64,000 bases of DNA, taken from Apiosordaria backusii. Lineage: Eukaryota; Ascomycota; Sordariomycetes; Sordariales; Lasiosphaeriaceae. Numbering within the stretch: the first letter of the stretch is position 1; every line of letters starts with the position of its first letter. The stretch spans positions 1,240,001 through 1,304,000 of the forward strand of contig JAUKTV010000001.1 in NCBI GenBank assembly GCA_030549205.1, in the 5' to 3' direction. The notes under the pieces are model-generated. The model searched no databases, was not told the DNA's origin, and was given only the letters and a program-made list of their open reading frames with translations. The position numbers and the translations under genes were made by a program. Positions 1-10,700 of the stretch are shown in pieces.

Positions 1-103
1 AAACCCAGCCGTGTATACAGCGCTTTCTTCTGCCAGACGCCTGACAAGAAGCAACCTATTCCCATCGCCAAATTAGAGGACTGTTTCAGCTTCAATGTCT
101 TCA

Positions 104-1820
104 TTAACCACCCCGACCTCCACGCCCGCCTTTTCGGCTGCTGCTCCGACTCATGGGCACGCCATTGGCGCTCGACTGCCGGCTCATCGGCACACCTCCA
201 AAACCCTTCGCTGGTGATTGACCCGGCGTACCACCGTGCCCTGGCCGCGGTGTGCTGCTCCTTTCATTGCTCACCACTGGCTCCACCGTGTCTGGAAGCA
301 CTGGAAGTCCAAGACGCTTGCGCACCTCGTTCTCTGATGGTCGTTCACCCTGAAGATAGGCAACAAATCGGTGATCCCGGGCGGGGAAAGAGGCAGCTTC
401 CAGGAGCTTTCGGCTTCCGTTTTCCACAGCAAAACTTGACCCTGGCCCATTGGCCTGCTCGTATTGCTTGAGGGCTTGCATAACCATCATATCACCATTT
501 ACGTCGTCGTTAGCGAGGCTGTTTGTGGTGTTATACTCCAGCCTATTGTGGCCCTTGATATATGTGGACGGGAAGGTGGCTGGAAGCTTGGGGTCCGCGG
601 CAAGCATTCGATCGAAATTGCCAGGGAAGTCGAAATTGGCGAGCAGTTCCATTCCCATGAGCTTGTCATCCAGGAAGTTGGGGTTGTTTGAGCCACGGAG
701 ACCGCTGCGAGTCGCGTGCGAAACATTCCGCTCCATCGGGGGTGCCGAGGGAACCGAGTCGCCGTCGTCGTCTTGCTCGCCGTTTCCAGAGTCGCTTCCG
801 TCCGGCGACTGAATGGGACGGCCGTGCTCGTCAAACTTGGGTTTGTGTGTCAACAGATATTTGTGGGCGGCAAAGGCAGCTGTATTGTAGGTCATGGACA
901 GTTCCTTGTCTGTGAACAGCTTGTCAATGCTATAGATTGGGCCTGTGGTCTTGCGCACAGCCAAGCGGTCTGTCTGCCAAAGAGGTGTGGTGTTGGTTGC
1001 GTCCAGGGCTCGTCGCTGGGGAGCGGGGGAACCATCATCGTCATTGTTGTTGCGCTTTCGCTTCTTGTTGTCCAGAGAAATTTCGTCAATCTCTCCTCGT
1101 CGTAGTCTGGTAGCACGCTTGCCATGTGTCCCGCCAGGGCTGGCAGGGTTGGTGATGCTGAATTGGTTCGGATGAAGTAACAGGGCGGAAGAGTCGGAGA
1201 TTTCCAGCGCCTCTTTCTCCTTATTCAATCGGAATTTCTTGGTCGTGATAGCGTTGATAAGACGATCGCGCAGGGTCTGGGAGAGCGCTCGGTATTCGCG
1301 ATTCGCTGTTTCGACTTTGAAGGCATGCGTGTTCATGTACTCGGACACTTTCTTGTCGTAGTCAAACTGCGAAGACATGGTTTAGCTGTTGGCAACGCAT
1401 GAAAAAATCGCAAAGGGGGGCAGTTCTTACCTTGTACTTTGCCAGAGCATAGTCCCGCTCTTCCATGAGGTCCTGGACCTTGTACATCCAATCTGTAAAT
1501 CTCGGACCGGCCGCTCCAAGGTACGACTGGGGCGCTGAGCTAGCATCGGGATTTAGCTGGTGAAGGATTTGCTGGTATTCCTCCTCGAGGTTGTCAAAGG
1601 GGCGTTCGGCGTAGGGATCGATCCTCATTACAAGGTTTGTGTCCATCTGGATCCTGTGAAGCTGCTCGCGAAAGGTCTGGTCCCTTTCTCTGGCCAACCT
1701 ATCGTCGAGCTGGGCGAGACGGTCGGAGATCAACTGTCGACGCTTGTCTCGCTTGGACTGCGATGCTTGCGCCGGCGTTGTCACCGGCGCAGCGGCCGAG
1801 GCAGCCTCTGCTGTTGCCAT
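104..1820 (-). CDS. Sds3/Dep1-like subunit of Rpd3L-type histone deacetylase complex
   Basis: Two exons (1820..1431 and 1366..104) join in phase 0 through a 64-nt GTAAGA..CAG intron to give about 550 residues. The N-terminal half (residues ~20-190) is charged and helical, with a basic start (KRDKRRQLISDRLAQLDDRL), a conserved RIDPYAERPFDNLEEEY block and a long coiled-coil-like stretch (FKVETANREYRALSQTLRDRL). A motif LLLHPNQFSITNPASPGG follows, which I recognise from fungal proteins annotated as deacetylase complex subunit Sds3. The C-terminal part is disordered, with a KKRKRNN basic patch and a Ser/Arg/Gly-rich tail suggesting nuclear location. Sds3-family proteins scaffold the Sin3-Rpd3 corepressor. 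Assignment to Sds3 rather than Dep1 is uncertain. It is divergent from LSM1 across a 0.9-kb shared upstream region. Confidence 0.75.
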
Positions 1821-2733
1821 TGTAGAGGCGATTCGAAGTGTGCGAGCTCTTGTAGTTCGAGAAACGCAGGAGAATGGTCTCGGATCTTGAGACGGGTATC
1901 AGAGCGGATCGCAAAATGGCGAGTCTGTGTTGGTGGTGGGCAAAGTTGGCGATTGGTAGAGATTTGTCTATATTAGAGCAAAGATGGCAGCATATTAAGA
2001 CTGAAGAAGGGACCGCTCATCATCTGCGAACTTGGGATTGTTGACTATTGTGTGTTGTGTGTCGGGTGACCTCTTCAGGTTTGGAGAAGACAATAAGTCA
2101 AAAAGCGACTTGCGCTGGACTGGCGGCAACCGACGGGCTGCCCGGCTCCAAACCCCAACTGTCAATTTGTGGCTTGCGCACGGATTTCTGCTTTCAAACC
2201 ACCGATGCTGTGGCTTGAATTCAGGAACAGCAGAGCTCTAGCCAATTATATTATGCCCGCCAGGGTTCAAGCTTTAAAGCCTTCTCCATTGTGGCACACC
2301 GTGTGGAATACAGCAGCGCTCACACTGTCCGCCCGCCGGAAGCTGCATTCAACGGGCAAGTGTTGTGTCACTCAGCCCACCAGCCTGAATCCAGAGAGAT
2401 TTCACTTCAACTCGATATTGTGGGAGAAACAGCTCAATCAACTGAATACTCACTCGCTATTCATACCCAGAACAATATCGTCCCCTCACAAATACACCCC
2501 TTCCTTTCAATAGAAGCAAACACCCAGTTTTACCCCTCCTCGAGGAATTGACGCCACTTCGCCCACCTCAGTCTTGGTTGTGAAGAGGGATGAACCAAAA
2601 TTAAATAGGGAGACATCACCTCTCACCAAGAGCAACCTTCTTATTCAACGGCCGGGGGTCTTGAACCTGAATTATATCCCCACCAACCCGCCACTGGGCT
2701 CAAGCTTACCTTTCTCACATCAAACAAACCAAA
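1821..2733. other. Intergenic: shared upstream region of the Sds3-like gene and LSM1
   Basis: This 0.9-kb region separates two divergent starts and so must hold both promoters. The LSM1-proximal 250 bp is rich in CT and CA tracts, as in many fungal 5' leaders. I see no convincing gene; the short open frames here lack coding character. Confidence 0.6.
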
Positions 2734-3442
2734 ATGGAGCACCTCTCAATATCTGACCACCAACACGGCCCTCCACCCGGCATGATGCAGCAACCACCTC
2801 AACACCCAGGCGGTCCAGGGCCCCAGGGCATAATGCCCCCTGGACTTGGCCGTCCTCCCCAGCCCCAGCAGCTGCCAGCGCAGATGTTCACAACTGCTGC
2901 TCAGCTTCTGGATCTCACAGACAGTAAGCTCTCACTCACTTACTCCTCATGTCATATAAAGAACATGAAACTGACGGTTCCAACAGAAAAACTCATGATC
3001 TCCCTCCGCGACGGCCGCAAACTCATAGGCATCCTCCGCAGCTGGGATCAATTCGGTATTTCCCTCTCTCCCTTCCCTCCCCCTATCCCAGAGAACAACA
3101 CCCCTTACTGACCCACCCCCAGCAAACCTCGTCCTCCAATCCACAAAAGAGCGCATCTTTGTTCCCCCCGTCCTCTCCGAAAAAGAACCAACTGGCCTCT
3201 TCGCCGATATCGACCGGGGCACTTTTATAGTCCGAGGTGAAAACGTCTTGCTTTTGGGCGAGATTGACCTAGACAAGGACGACGACGCTCCCCCGGGTTA
3301 TTCGCTCGCCGAGTTGAAAGTGGTGGAGGACTTGGCGAGGAAGCGGAAGAGGGAGGAGAAGGCGAGGGAGAAGAAGAAGACGAGGATGCTGGGCAAAGAA
3401 GGGTTTGAGGGGGAGAATTTGGGGGAGATGCCTTTGCTTTGA
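2734..3442 (+). CDS. LSM1: U6 snRNA-associated Sm-like protein LSm1
   Basis: Three exons (2734..2923, 2987..3055, 3123..3442) give 192 residues. After a Pro/Gln-rich N-terminus, the Sm fold starts at TAAQLLDLTDKKLMISLRDG, continues through RKLIGILRSWDQFANLVLQS (Sm1 motif) and closes with RGTFIVRGENVLLLGEIDLD, carrying the Sm2-type RGENV signature. A C-terminal Lys/Arg-rich helix (LARKRKREEKAREKKK) follows. LSm1 is the subunit that distinguishes the cytoplasmic LSm1-7 ring, which binds oligoadenylated mRNA 3' ends with Pat1 and promotes decapping in 5'-3' decay. Both introns have canonical GT-AG ends, and the reading frame and family match fix the joins. Confidence 0.95.
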
Positions 3443-3854
3443 GGGCGGTGCTGACAGGGGTGGGAGAGGGGAAGAAAAGGGGGAGGTGGGGGGGAAGACT
3501 GAAGAAGCAGAATATTGTGAAATGCTTACTTTCAGGTTCTTGGGGGTGATGAAGACGTAGTACATGCTATCGTGGCTTATACGTAGATATGACATGACAT
3601 GACGGAGAGGGAGCAGGTGGTATCTCGTGGCGATGGGTGTATTCACGATGACATGGCAATGAGGGTCACAAAAGTATCAAATTCATGACACGGCTCGTCT
3701 TCTGTAGGATTCCATGACGGATCCATTCACCCAAGATACACACGAATTCTGAGCCTCGCGATATTCCAACATCAATCACCCACAAATAAACACTCTCACT
3801 CACTCGCCATCTCTCACTCTCACCCTCACCCACCATCCCTAACAAGCGCCCTTT
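3443..3854. other. Intergenic between convergent LSM1 and glycosidase genes
   Basis: About 0.4 kb holding the 3' ends of two convergent genes, with a G-rich stretch just after the LSM1 stop and a CA/CT-rich stretch near 3780-3850. No gene seen. Confidence 0.6.
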
Positions 3855-6036
3855 TCACAGCGCAGTCACAAACCCCTCCACCCTCGCCCCCTCCCTAACC
3901 CACTCCCCAGGCAACTTCACCCCCTCCTCCCCCCTCCAACCACTAGCCATCATCCCCACCGCCACTAATAACCCAGCACTATTAGGAAAATAAGGCGTGG
4001 GCACCCTCTCCCCTCCCACCGCGTAGCCAGCATCATCAAACTTGAATATCGGATGCAAAAGGTATTCCACCGCCTGGTCAACATCCCCCAATCTCAAACT
4101 GTTCATAGCCAGCATGGCGAAATCCCACCCGTAGCTTTGTTCCAGGTGCCACGTCTCTTTGATCTTATCCGCGGTGTTTTGTACAATAGTGAGATTTAGT
4201 TGCGAGGACGGGGGAAGGAGACCAAAAATGCCGGCTTGGGCGGGGTGGTCGAATGTTGTTTCTTCGGAGAGCCACATGTTTGGTATACCCTCGTAAGTGG
4301 CGTAGGTGTTGTTCACGATGGGAAAAGGGGCGAGGTTGTCAAGGACGGTGGACCAGATCGCGGGGTGGGATTGGTTAAGCCGGGATTTCCATTTTATTGC
4401 GATGTCGAGACCAAAGCGCCAGTAGGCGAGCTCAAAGGTTGGGTTGAGGGTGATGTTGGGGTTGGTGTTTTCGCTTACTGGGTACATTGGTGGTCCCAAG
4501 TCATAGAATTTAGTGGTAGAATTGTACCACGCGAAGGAAGCCATGAAGTTTGCCGTTTCAGTGAGGATATCATCCCATTTTTGCAAGGTGGGGAGATCAG
4601 GATGGGAGAGGTAGTCCGTCTCGGCGAAGAACATTGGGTGAGGCTGTTGCCAGATCAATAAGGAGTTTATTTCCCCTGGGGAGGAACGGCCGGTGATGGG
4701 GTCGGTCATTTTCCCCCAGCGGGCTCCCTTGTAGCCTTGTTTCTTTGCGCGAGAGATGCTAGAAGGCAGGAGCTGGGTGTAGAGGTGTGGTAGGGAGCGG
4801 TGGAAGAGGTCAAAGTGGTTCCAGCGGGCGAAGGGGAGGGTGTGCCAGAGGTTCATTTCGAGGTGGAATTTGCCGTGCCAGCCGTTGTTGACTAGACCGG
4901 ATTCTTGAGGGGGGTAGTCGGAGGCGGAGTTGACGGCGGTGAGGTATTGGGATTGGATGATGCGCCGTTGGAGTTCCAATGCTCGAGGGTCGGACTTGAC
5001 GGGGGTGAGGTCGATGAAGGCGCCTTTGGTCCAGTATTTGTGCCACCAGGTACGTGAGGCGGTGGTTATTTGCTGGTAGGTGGTTTTGTTCTTGGGGAAG
5101 TTGGCTGTGGGGGCGAAGGATATGACGAGCTGGATCTTGGAGGAGGCTTTAGGGGTTAGGATGTATCGATGGGTCCCGTTTAGAGGTCCGGTGATAGTTG
5201 CCTCGCTGCCTTCCCATTGGATCCGCGTGTAGTAGCTTGTGTCGTCCAAGGTGTGCTTGATCTGGGCAGATCGGGGCGAAAGCCGTTCCAAAGTAGTCTT
5301 GTGCTTAGACGTGAGGTTGAAATGTCCGACGAAAGGAGCATTGAACTTTTCCTTGTCTGGGTAGGGGAAATCCAGAAATAGACCGAGGCTTCCTTTCTTC
5401 AAGAGCGCGGACTGGAGTTGCACGGCAATAGTGTCAGAGTCAGAATCCGCCCATGTCTGAACCTCAATCTTTGACCCATTGTATTTGGAAGACGAGGTCA
5501 GCCTTCCAGACCACATATCCAGCTCCTGGATCTTCTCTTTCAAATCACTCTCTACAACGTTGGCACCACCAAAGTGTAGCCCGACATTTGCAAGATTCAG
5601 CCGATGGGGGTTCTCCCTAAGCCAGTTGGAGATATCGTTCTGAGCTGGATTTGGCTGCTCGTAGCTGACGAGTCTACCATGCGTCCACCATTCCAAACCG
5701 GTGTAGTCTTGAGATAGTTAGCGGTCATTCGTACCTAATAAGGAATCTTCTCAATACTTGATATTCACCTTCTACCGAAGTTTGTCCCGGAGTAGTAGGA
5801 AGGCTGAAATTGTGCCATCCCCAAGTGTTCATGATAGCAAACGGCTTGAAGGTCTGGAGACCAGTAATGTCGGCTCCAAAGGCAAAGTTGCCATTGCCAA
5901 CTTGCAACGGTGTTGTATCAGAGCTGGCATTTCGACGGACACTAAAGGATTGTACTACTTTGCGTCGTTGCTCAGCAGGAACCCCTTTTGCCTCTGCCAG
6001 GCAGATGAAGGCAACGAGAAGGTCGAGGCTACGCAT
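3855..6036 (-). CDS. Secreted six-hairpin glycosidase-like protein (GH65/GH95-type fold)
   Basis: Two exons (6036..5769 and 5707..3855) give 706 residues; the 61-nt GTGAAT..AAG intron has a GCTAAC branch site. The N-terminus (LDLLVAFICLAEAKG) is a signal peptide, and there are many NxS/T glycosylation sequons (NGT, NKT, NNT, NLT). The mature start LQVGNGNFAFGADITGLQTF and the core GWHGKFHLEMNLWHTLPFA, SPGEINSLLIWQQPHP and EQSYGWDFAMLAMNSLRLG resemble (alpha/alpha)6-barrel glycosidases of the six-hairpin superfamily. The Glu in KFHLEM and that in SPGEIN are candidate catalytic residues, by inference only. It probably acts on extracellular or cell-wall glycans, but the substrate cannot be told from sequence, and I am unsure which CAZy family applies. 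Confidence 0.75.
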
Positions 6037-7078
6037 GTTTGCGTCTCATGAGCTTGCAAAGACGGGAACGGTCTGAAGATGTAGCAGACTTTCTACAATG
6101 TTCAGAATGTAGAATATATGAACAGGCAATATATTCAACATTGCAACCATGTGGCCCCCCTCATGCATCGATATCTCAAGGTGACCCATTGATCTGGGCG
6201 CTGGGCTCCTCATATTCAGCCATTGACCACTGAGCCATTAGCCTGGTAGGAGCTGCAGAGATGTAAAGAGGGGCGGTGACATCCAGAACAAGGCAAGATG
6301 TTCAGTTACCGTCGCATATAGGAAATAAGGAGAGAAAGAGGGTTGTAGAGCGGGCAGCGGGATGGACGGTCATTGAATTGAGGCTGATTAGGTTTCGGTC
6401 CATAGAAATGGTTGCTGGAGTCCTTCATGATGGCGAATGCATCATCTATCTGTCGGTACCATTTGTGACCCTTAAATATCACCTTTAACCCCTCGATTTA
6501 GCATGAGAATACTTTCCAAGATGTATTCGTAGAAAATCGTAAGAGCAGGCATCTCGAGTTGAAAGTTGAGAGGGTGACCTAATGAGCTGAGAGTTGGAAG
6601 TGGAACTTGAATACAGTCCAGCTGAAACAAGTGGGCAAGAGTTGGGGAAATTAGGCCCAACAACCCCGCTAAAGTGGGCTAAACTGCCGCCCTAGAACGG
6701 CCCTGCCACGACGCCGCAGACAAGCCGCCCAGTCGCTGTTGCTGTGCAGGATGATTTGCATGTGTTTGCTGGTAAACAACCCGCCCACTCAGCCGTCTTT
6801 TAACTTTTGTTGACTTTGAACTTCTTACACCTTTATTACTTTACCTTGGAGTTATCGCACCATCCAACTACTTTGAGGATCACCAACGAACCACCGTCTG
6901 GCATCTTGTATTTGCCAGCTTTCGCTAGAGGTGTGATTCCAGCTCCCCTCCGCATTGCAGCGGTGGAGTTTCCCCATTAGCTGCGTCATTGTAGCGAACT
7001 GCCCCGCTAACCTTTGGCACCTTGCGACCTTCAGTTCACCGGCATTCTACAGAGAGTCTTGCGCTTTTGGTTTTCACC
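6037..7078. other. Intergenic: divergent upstream region of glycosidase and MOB1
   Basis: About 1 kb between two divergent start codons, so it contains both promoters. The part before MOB1 is CT-rich. No gene or RNA recognised. Confidence 0.55.
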
Positions 7079-8045
7079 ATGAGTTCTTTCCTGACGACAG
7101 TGTGAGTTGCTCTCCAGTAATACAGCTTCACTTCATCGATAAAGTCCCACGATGCGTCCCCTAGTTCCCGTGCTGAGGCCCCTCCTCAGAATCGCTTCAT
7201 CGACTCAACGTGGGGCGCATAGCCCAACCCCTAACGAACCGCGCGCACACAGCTATGACTTCAAGAGAGGTTGGCTAACTCGGGCTCAACCACAGTAACC
7301 AACGGACGAGGAATCAGTTCCGACCTCGCGCTCCCGGCAAAGGCGGTGCCACCAGCTACCAACTTCGTCAGTATGCTGAAGCGACCCTAGGCGGTGGGAG
7401 TCTTCGCAAGGTGGTGAAGCTCCCAGAGGGCGAGGATGAGAATGAGTGGCTGGCGGTCAACAGTATGCTCTCCGATGCCAAATAAACCCATCTACACTGA
7501 TGCACCGACTGACTCGTATTGGATAGTGGTCGATTTCTACAACCAGATCAACCTCTTATACGGCGCCATCACCGAGTTCTGCTCCCCCCAGTCCTGCCCT
7601 GAGATGAAGGCTACAGACGAGTTCGAGTATTTGTGGCAAGATTCAGAGAACTATAAGCGGCCCACCAAGATGCCAGCGCCGGCATACATTGAGCAGCTTA
7701 TGACCTGGGTTCAGAGCAACATTGACAATGAGTCTGTTCTTCCCAGCCGTATAGGTAGGTTCTCCATCTCTCAAGGATATAGAACACCCTCTAACAGCCG
7801 CAGGTGTGCCCTTCCCTAAGTCCTTCCCGGCTCTTGTTCGCCAGATTTTCAAGCGCATGTACCGTGTCTATGCCCATATCTATTGCCACCACTACCCAGT
7901 AATCCGAGAGCTTGGTCTAGAACCCCACCTCAACACAAGCTTCAAACAGTACGTCCTCTTCATCGACGAGCACAACTTGGCCAGCGGAAAGGACTTTTGG
8001 GGCCCGCTGGGAGATTTGGTGGATAGCATGCTGCGCAGTGACTAG
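7079..8045 (+). CDS. MOB1: Mob1-family kinase activator
   Basis: Four exons (7079..7101, 7296..7462, 7527..7754, 7804..8045) give 219 residues. The first exon is only 23 nt (MSSFLTTV) and is followed by a 194-nt intron. The conserved Mob core is complete: [40 protein letters not shown], then the zinc ligands in FCSPQSCPEM and in HIYCHHY, and the end FWGPLGDLVDSM. Mob1 binds and activates Dbf2/LATS-type NDR kinases in the septation/mitotic-exit network, linking mitosis to cytokinesis and septum formation. Length fits the family. All introns are GT-AG and joins are set by family similarity. Confidence 0.95.
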
Positions 8046-8599
8046 ACTTGGAGAGGCAGGTTGTTGGGTTTCGACATGACAGCATTACTGGCTTTGTGCA
8101 CACGGCGTTTGGGTACAGACGGGAGCTTGGAGCTTGGAGCTTGGGGTTTCAGGGTAGGTATGGATGGCAGCAGCAAGAGCTCTCTGTCTTTCTTAGGATC
8201 ATTGTAATATGGCTTTGGGGTAATGCATTTTTTGCGCAGCCAATGGAGCCCTAGGGGAAAGCGGGCTTCCTGTAGAGTTTGCTTGTTTGCGACAAGTATT
8301 GGAAAATAATTACAAGAATTGCCTTGTCTTGTCTCTGTTGTGTTTTTGTTTTTTGTTGTATGAAATCAAGAAATCCAATCGGGCGCAGGGATGAGATTCA
8401 GAATGGCAGGTTTGGCGGTTGGCCCGGTTCCACCCGGCAGCTTGTGCTCTTGGCCCCATCACACACCCGCAGTCCGAAGCTGGCATTTCTGCCTGAGGCA
8501 CCCCTCTTTTGCCGAGCAGCCAAACCCCGTTTCTAAAAACTGAAGCTCAGGTTCACGACACTCGAGGTCCGCATCACCGCATCCAATCCCACAGTCACC
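8046..8599. other. Intergenic between MOB1 and ATP5
   Basis: Holds the MOB1 3' untranslated region and the ATP5 promoter and leader. A short direct repeat (GAGCTTG-type units, three copies) lies near 8125-8145. No gene seen. Confidence 0.55.
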
Positions 8600-9638
8600 A
8601 TGTTCTTGCGACAGGCAGTGCTCCGCTCCGCGCGGGCTGCCGCCCCCCAGCGCGCCATCGCCGGTTCAGCCCGCACCTACGCTGCCGCCGCCTCCAGCGA
8701 GAAGGTCAAGCCTCCCGTCTCTCTCTTTGGCCTCGACGGCACCTATGCCACTGCTCTGGTACGCCCCTCTCCCACAAGTCTCCCGGTGTCGGACATTTCT
8801 TGGGTACATCTTGGGTTCGGTCAAGCAATTGAATTGGGTTTGGGGGGATATCAATTGGGTTGGACAACACTACGAATTGAAACTGGGCAAACGGAGAAAT
8901 CAAGAAATATGGGCAAATAAACTAACAGGCTGCGTCATTTTGCTTTTTGGCGACTTGTAGTACACAGCCGCCGTCAAGACCTCCTCCCTCGAGCCCACCG
9001 CCAAGGGCGTGGCCGCCCTCGGCAACCTCATCGCGAAGGACCCCAAGCTCGTCAGCATCCTCGAGGCTCCCACCCTCTCGGCCGCCGACAAGTCCGCCAT
9101 TGTCGCCGAGCTCCAGAAGAGCGCCGGCGTCTCGGGCGAGACCGTCAAGAACTTCTTGGCCACACTCGCTGAGAACAACCGTCTTGGTCTGCTGCCTGGC
9201 GTGTGCACCAAGTTTGGCGAGCTGATGAGCGCTGCTCGCGGCGAGGTTGAGATGGTTGTTACTTCTGCTCAGGTGGGTTCTATTTTCTTTATGGAACATG
9301 AAAGGGTGAGAGAAAGAGAGAGAGAAAGGTATGGGGGCTGACAGATGATGATGATGATGGATATAGCCCCTTGACAACAAGACTCTCAACCGCCTCGAGT
9401 CTGCCGTCTCCAAGTCGTCGTATGTTGGTGAGGGCAAGAAGCTCAAGGTCAAGAACCAGGTTTGTCCCCCCTTTTTCTTCTCCCCACCTCTCTAAGTAGG
9501 TCCATACTGACATGTGATTCCAAGGTCAACCCCGATATCATCGGCGGTCTCATCGTCGAGGTCGGCGAGAGGACAATCGACCTGTCCGTCGCGTCCAAGC
9601 TGGCCAAGATGAACAAGCTCCTCACTGAGACCTTGTAA
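8600..9638 (+). CDS. ATP5: Mitochondrial F1Fo-ATP synthase subunit 5 (OSCP)
   Basis: Four exons (8600..8758, 8961..9272, 9367..9459, 9525..9638), all phase 0, give 225 residues. An Arg/Ala-rich mitochondrial presequence (FLRQAVLRSARAAAPQRA) precedes the OSCP/delta domain, which starts SLFGLDGTYATALYTAAVKT, continues with NLIAKDPKLVSILEAPTL and ENNRLGLL, and closes with the signature PDIIGGLIVEVGERTIDLSV. OSCP sits on top of the F1 head and ties it to the peripheral stalk of complex V. Intron 1 (202 nt) is the longest of the three. The length and the four-part structure are typical of filamentous fungi. Confidence 0.97.
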
Positions 9639-10301
9639 ATTATTTACCCTTATAAAACCATCAATCAACCCTTTCTTTTTCTGCTCCCCTTTGTAGCAAG
9701 CAAACACAATAGCAGCATTGAAGAGCGAGGTTGAGATTCAGGAAGGGAGAAGGGGAAAGACGGAGAAGGGAGTGAAAGGGGACCGAGTTTCGACACCAAA
9801 GAGGCTCGTGGTCAAGTCTGGACTTTCGAAAGAAGGGAAGGAACCCTGTGTATATGAGCCGAAAATAGACGATTTGCCCTAAGCTGGATAGTTACTGCTT
9901 GCTGCTTGAGATTTTCTCTTTTAGACATGACCTACAATCACTTGAACAGCATGCGTATAATCAGGGGGGTTTATATGAAAGTTGAAGAGTCAAACCACCA
10001 ACCACATCTTGCTCTAGCCCCCCTTGGTAATTCGACCCCTTCTTCTCCTCTGCAATCACAAATGTTCCCAGTGTCGATTTTTTTCCTTGTCAAATAGTAA
10101 GTCAGGTGAATCAATACAAATACATGATGCAAAGAAATAACAGAAACATGTGGACCAACACCACCAAACAATTACACAACGAACAACTTAAAAGAGCAAG
10201 CCAGCCAACAATTGGCAAAACAAAACCCCAAAAACAGATTCAAAAAAAAAAAAAACATCGGGGTTAGGTGCTAGAAAGTAGCACCAAAAAATCAAAAGGT
10301 G
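9639..10301. other. Intergenic 3' of ATP5, with a poly(A) tract
   Basis: ATP5 3' flank followed by A/C-rich sequence with an A tract near 10241-10254, just beyond the 3' end of the minus-strand tRNA gene. On the minus strand this reads as a T run downstream of the tRNA, so it may serve as the RNA polymerase III terminator region. No protein gene seen. Confidence 0.5.
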
Positions 10302-10372
10302 TGCATCAGCCGTGAATCGAACACGGGGCCCATCGATGGCAACGATGGATTTTACCACTAAACCACTGATGC
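10302..10372 (-). tRNA. tRNA-Gly (anticodon GCC)
   Basis: On the minus strand, 71 nt fold as a full cloverleaf. The acceptor arm GCATCAG pairs with CTGATGC. The A box is in GTGGTTTAGTGGTAAAAT. The anticodon stem CATCG/CGATG encloses the loop TTGCCAT, giving anticodon GCC. The T arm CCGTG/CACGG encloses TTCGATT, which is the B box. The discriminator base is A and no intron is present. The CCA end is not encoded, as expected in eukaryotes. Confidence 0.95.
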
Positions 10373-10700
10373 TGTTTCTTGTGGTGTTGTTGAAGAATCG
10401 AGCCGGAAGGTGGGTACTTGTCAGGATGCCACCCCCTCTCTTCTCCTCTACCCCGCCCCCTTAAGCCAACCCCAGCTTCCTTACCTCGCCCTCCATGCAC
10501 ATTGCTCCCATTTTTAGGACCTGGACTTCATTCACTGACACAAAAGTCATGAGTAGTAACCAAGCTAGGTAGCATCCAAAAACAAAAAGCCATCCGTTAT
10601 ATTCATACCCTCACTATTCCATATCATATCATATCTTGTCTATCTATCAACTATTTTTATTCTCAAAAACAACCACCCACTCCTTATCCATTTTGTAATT
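10373..10700. other. Intergenic between tRNA-Gly and the GH63-like gene
   Basis: About 0.3 kb, upstream of the tRNA gene and downstream of the glucosidase stop. It is A/T-rich near 10570-10690 with ATATC repeats, likely 3' untranslated sequence. No gene seen. Confidence 0.5.

Noticed and set aside
4200..4661. Plus-strand open frame of 153 codons
   Set aside because: Antisense shadow of the secreted glycosidase exon.
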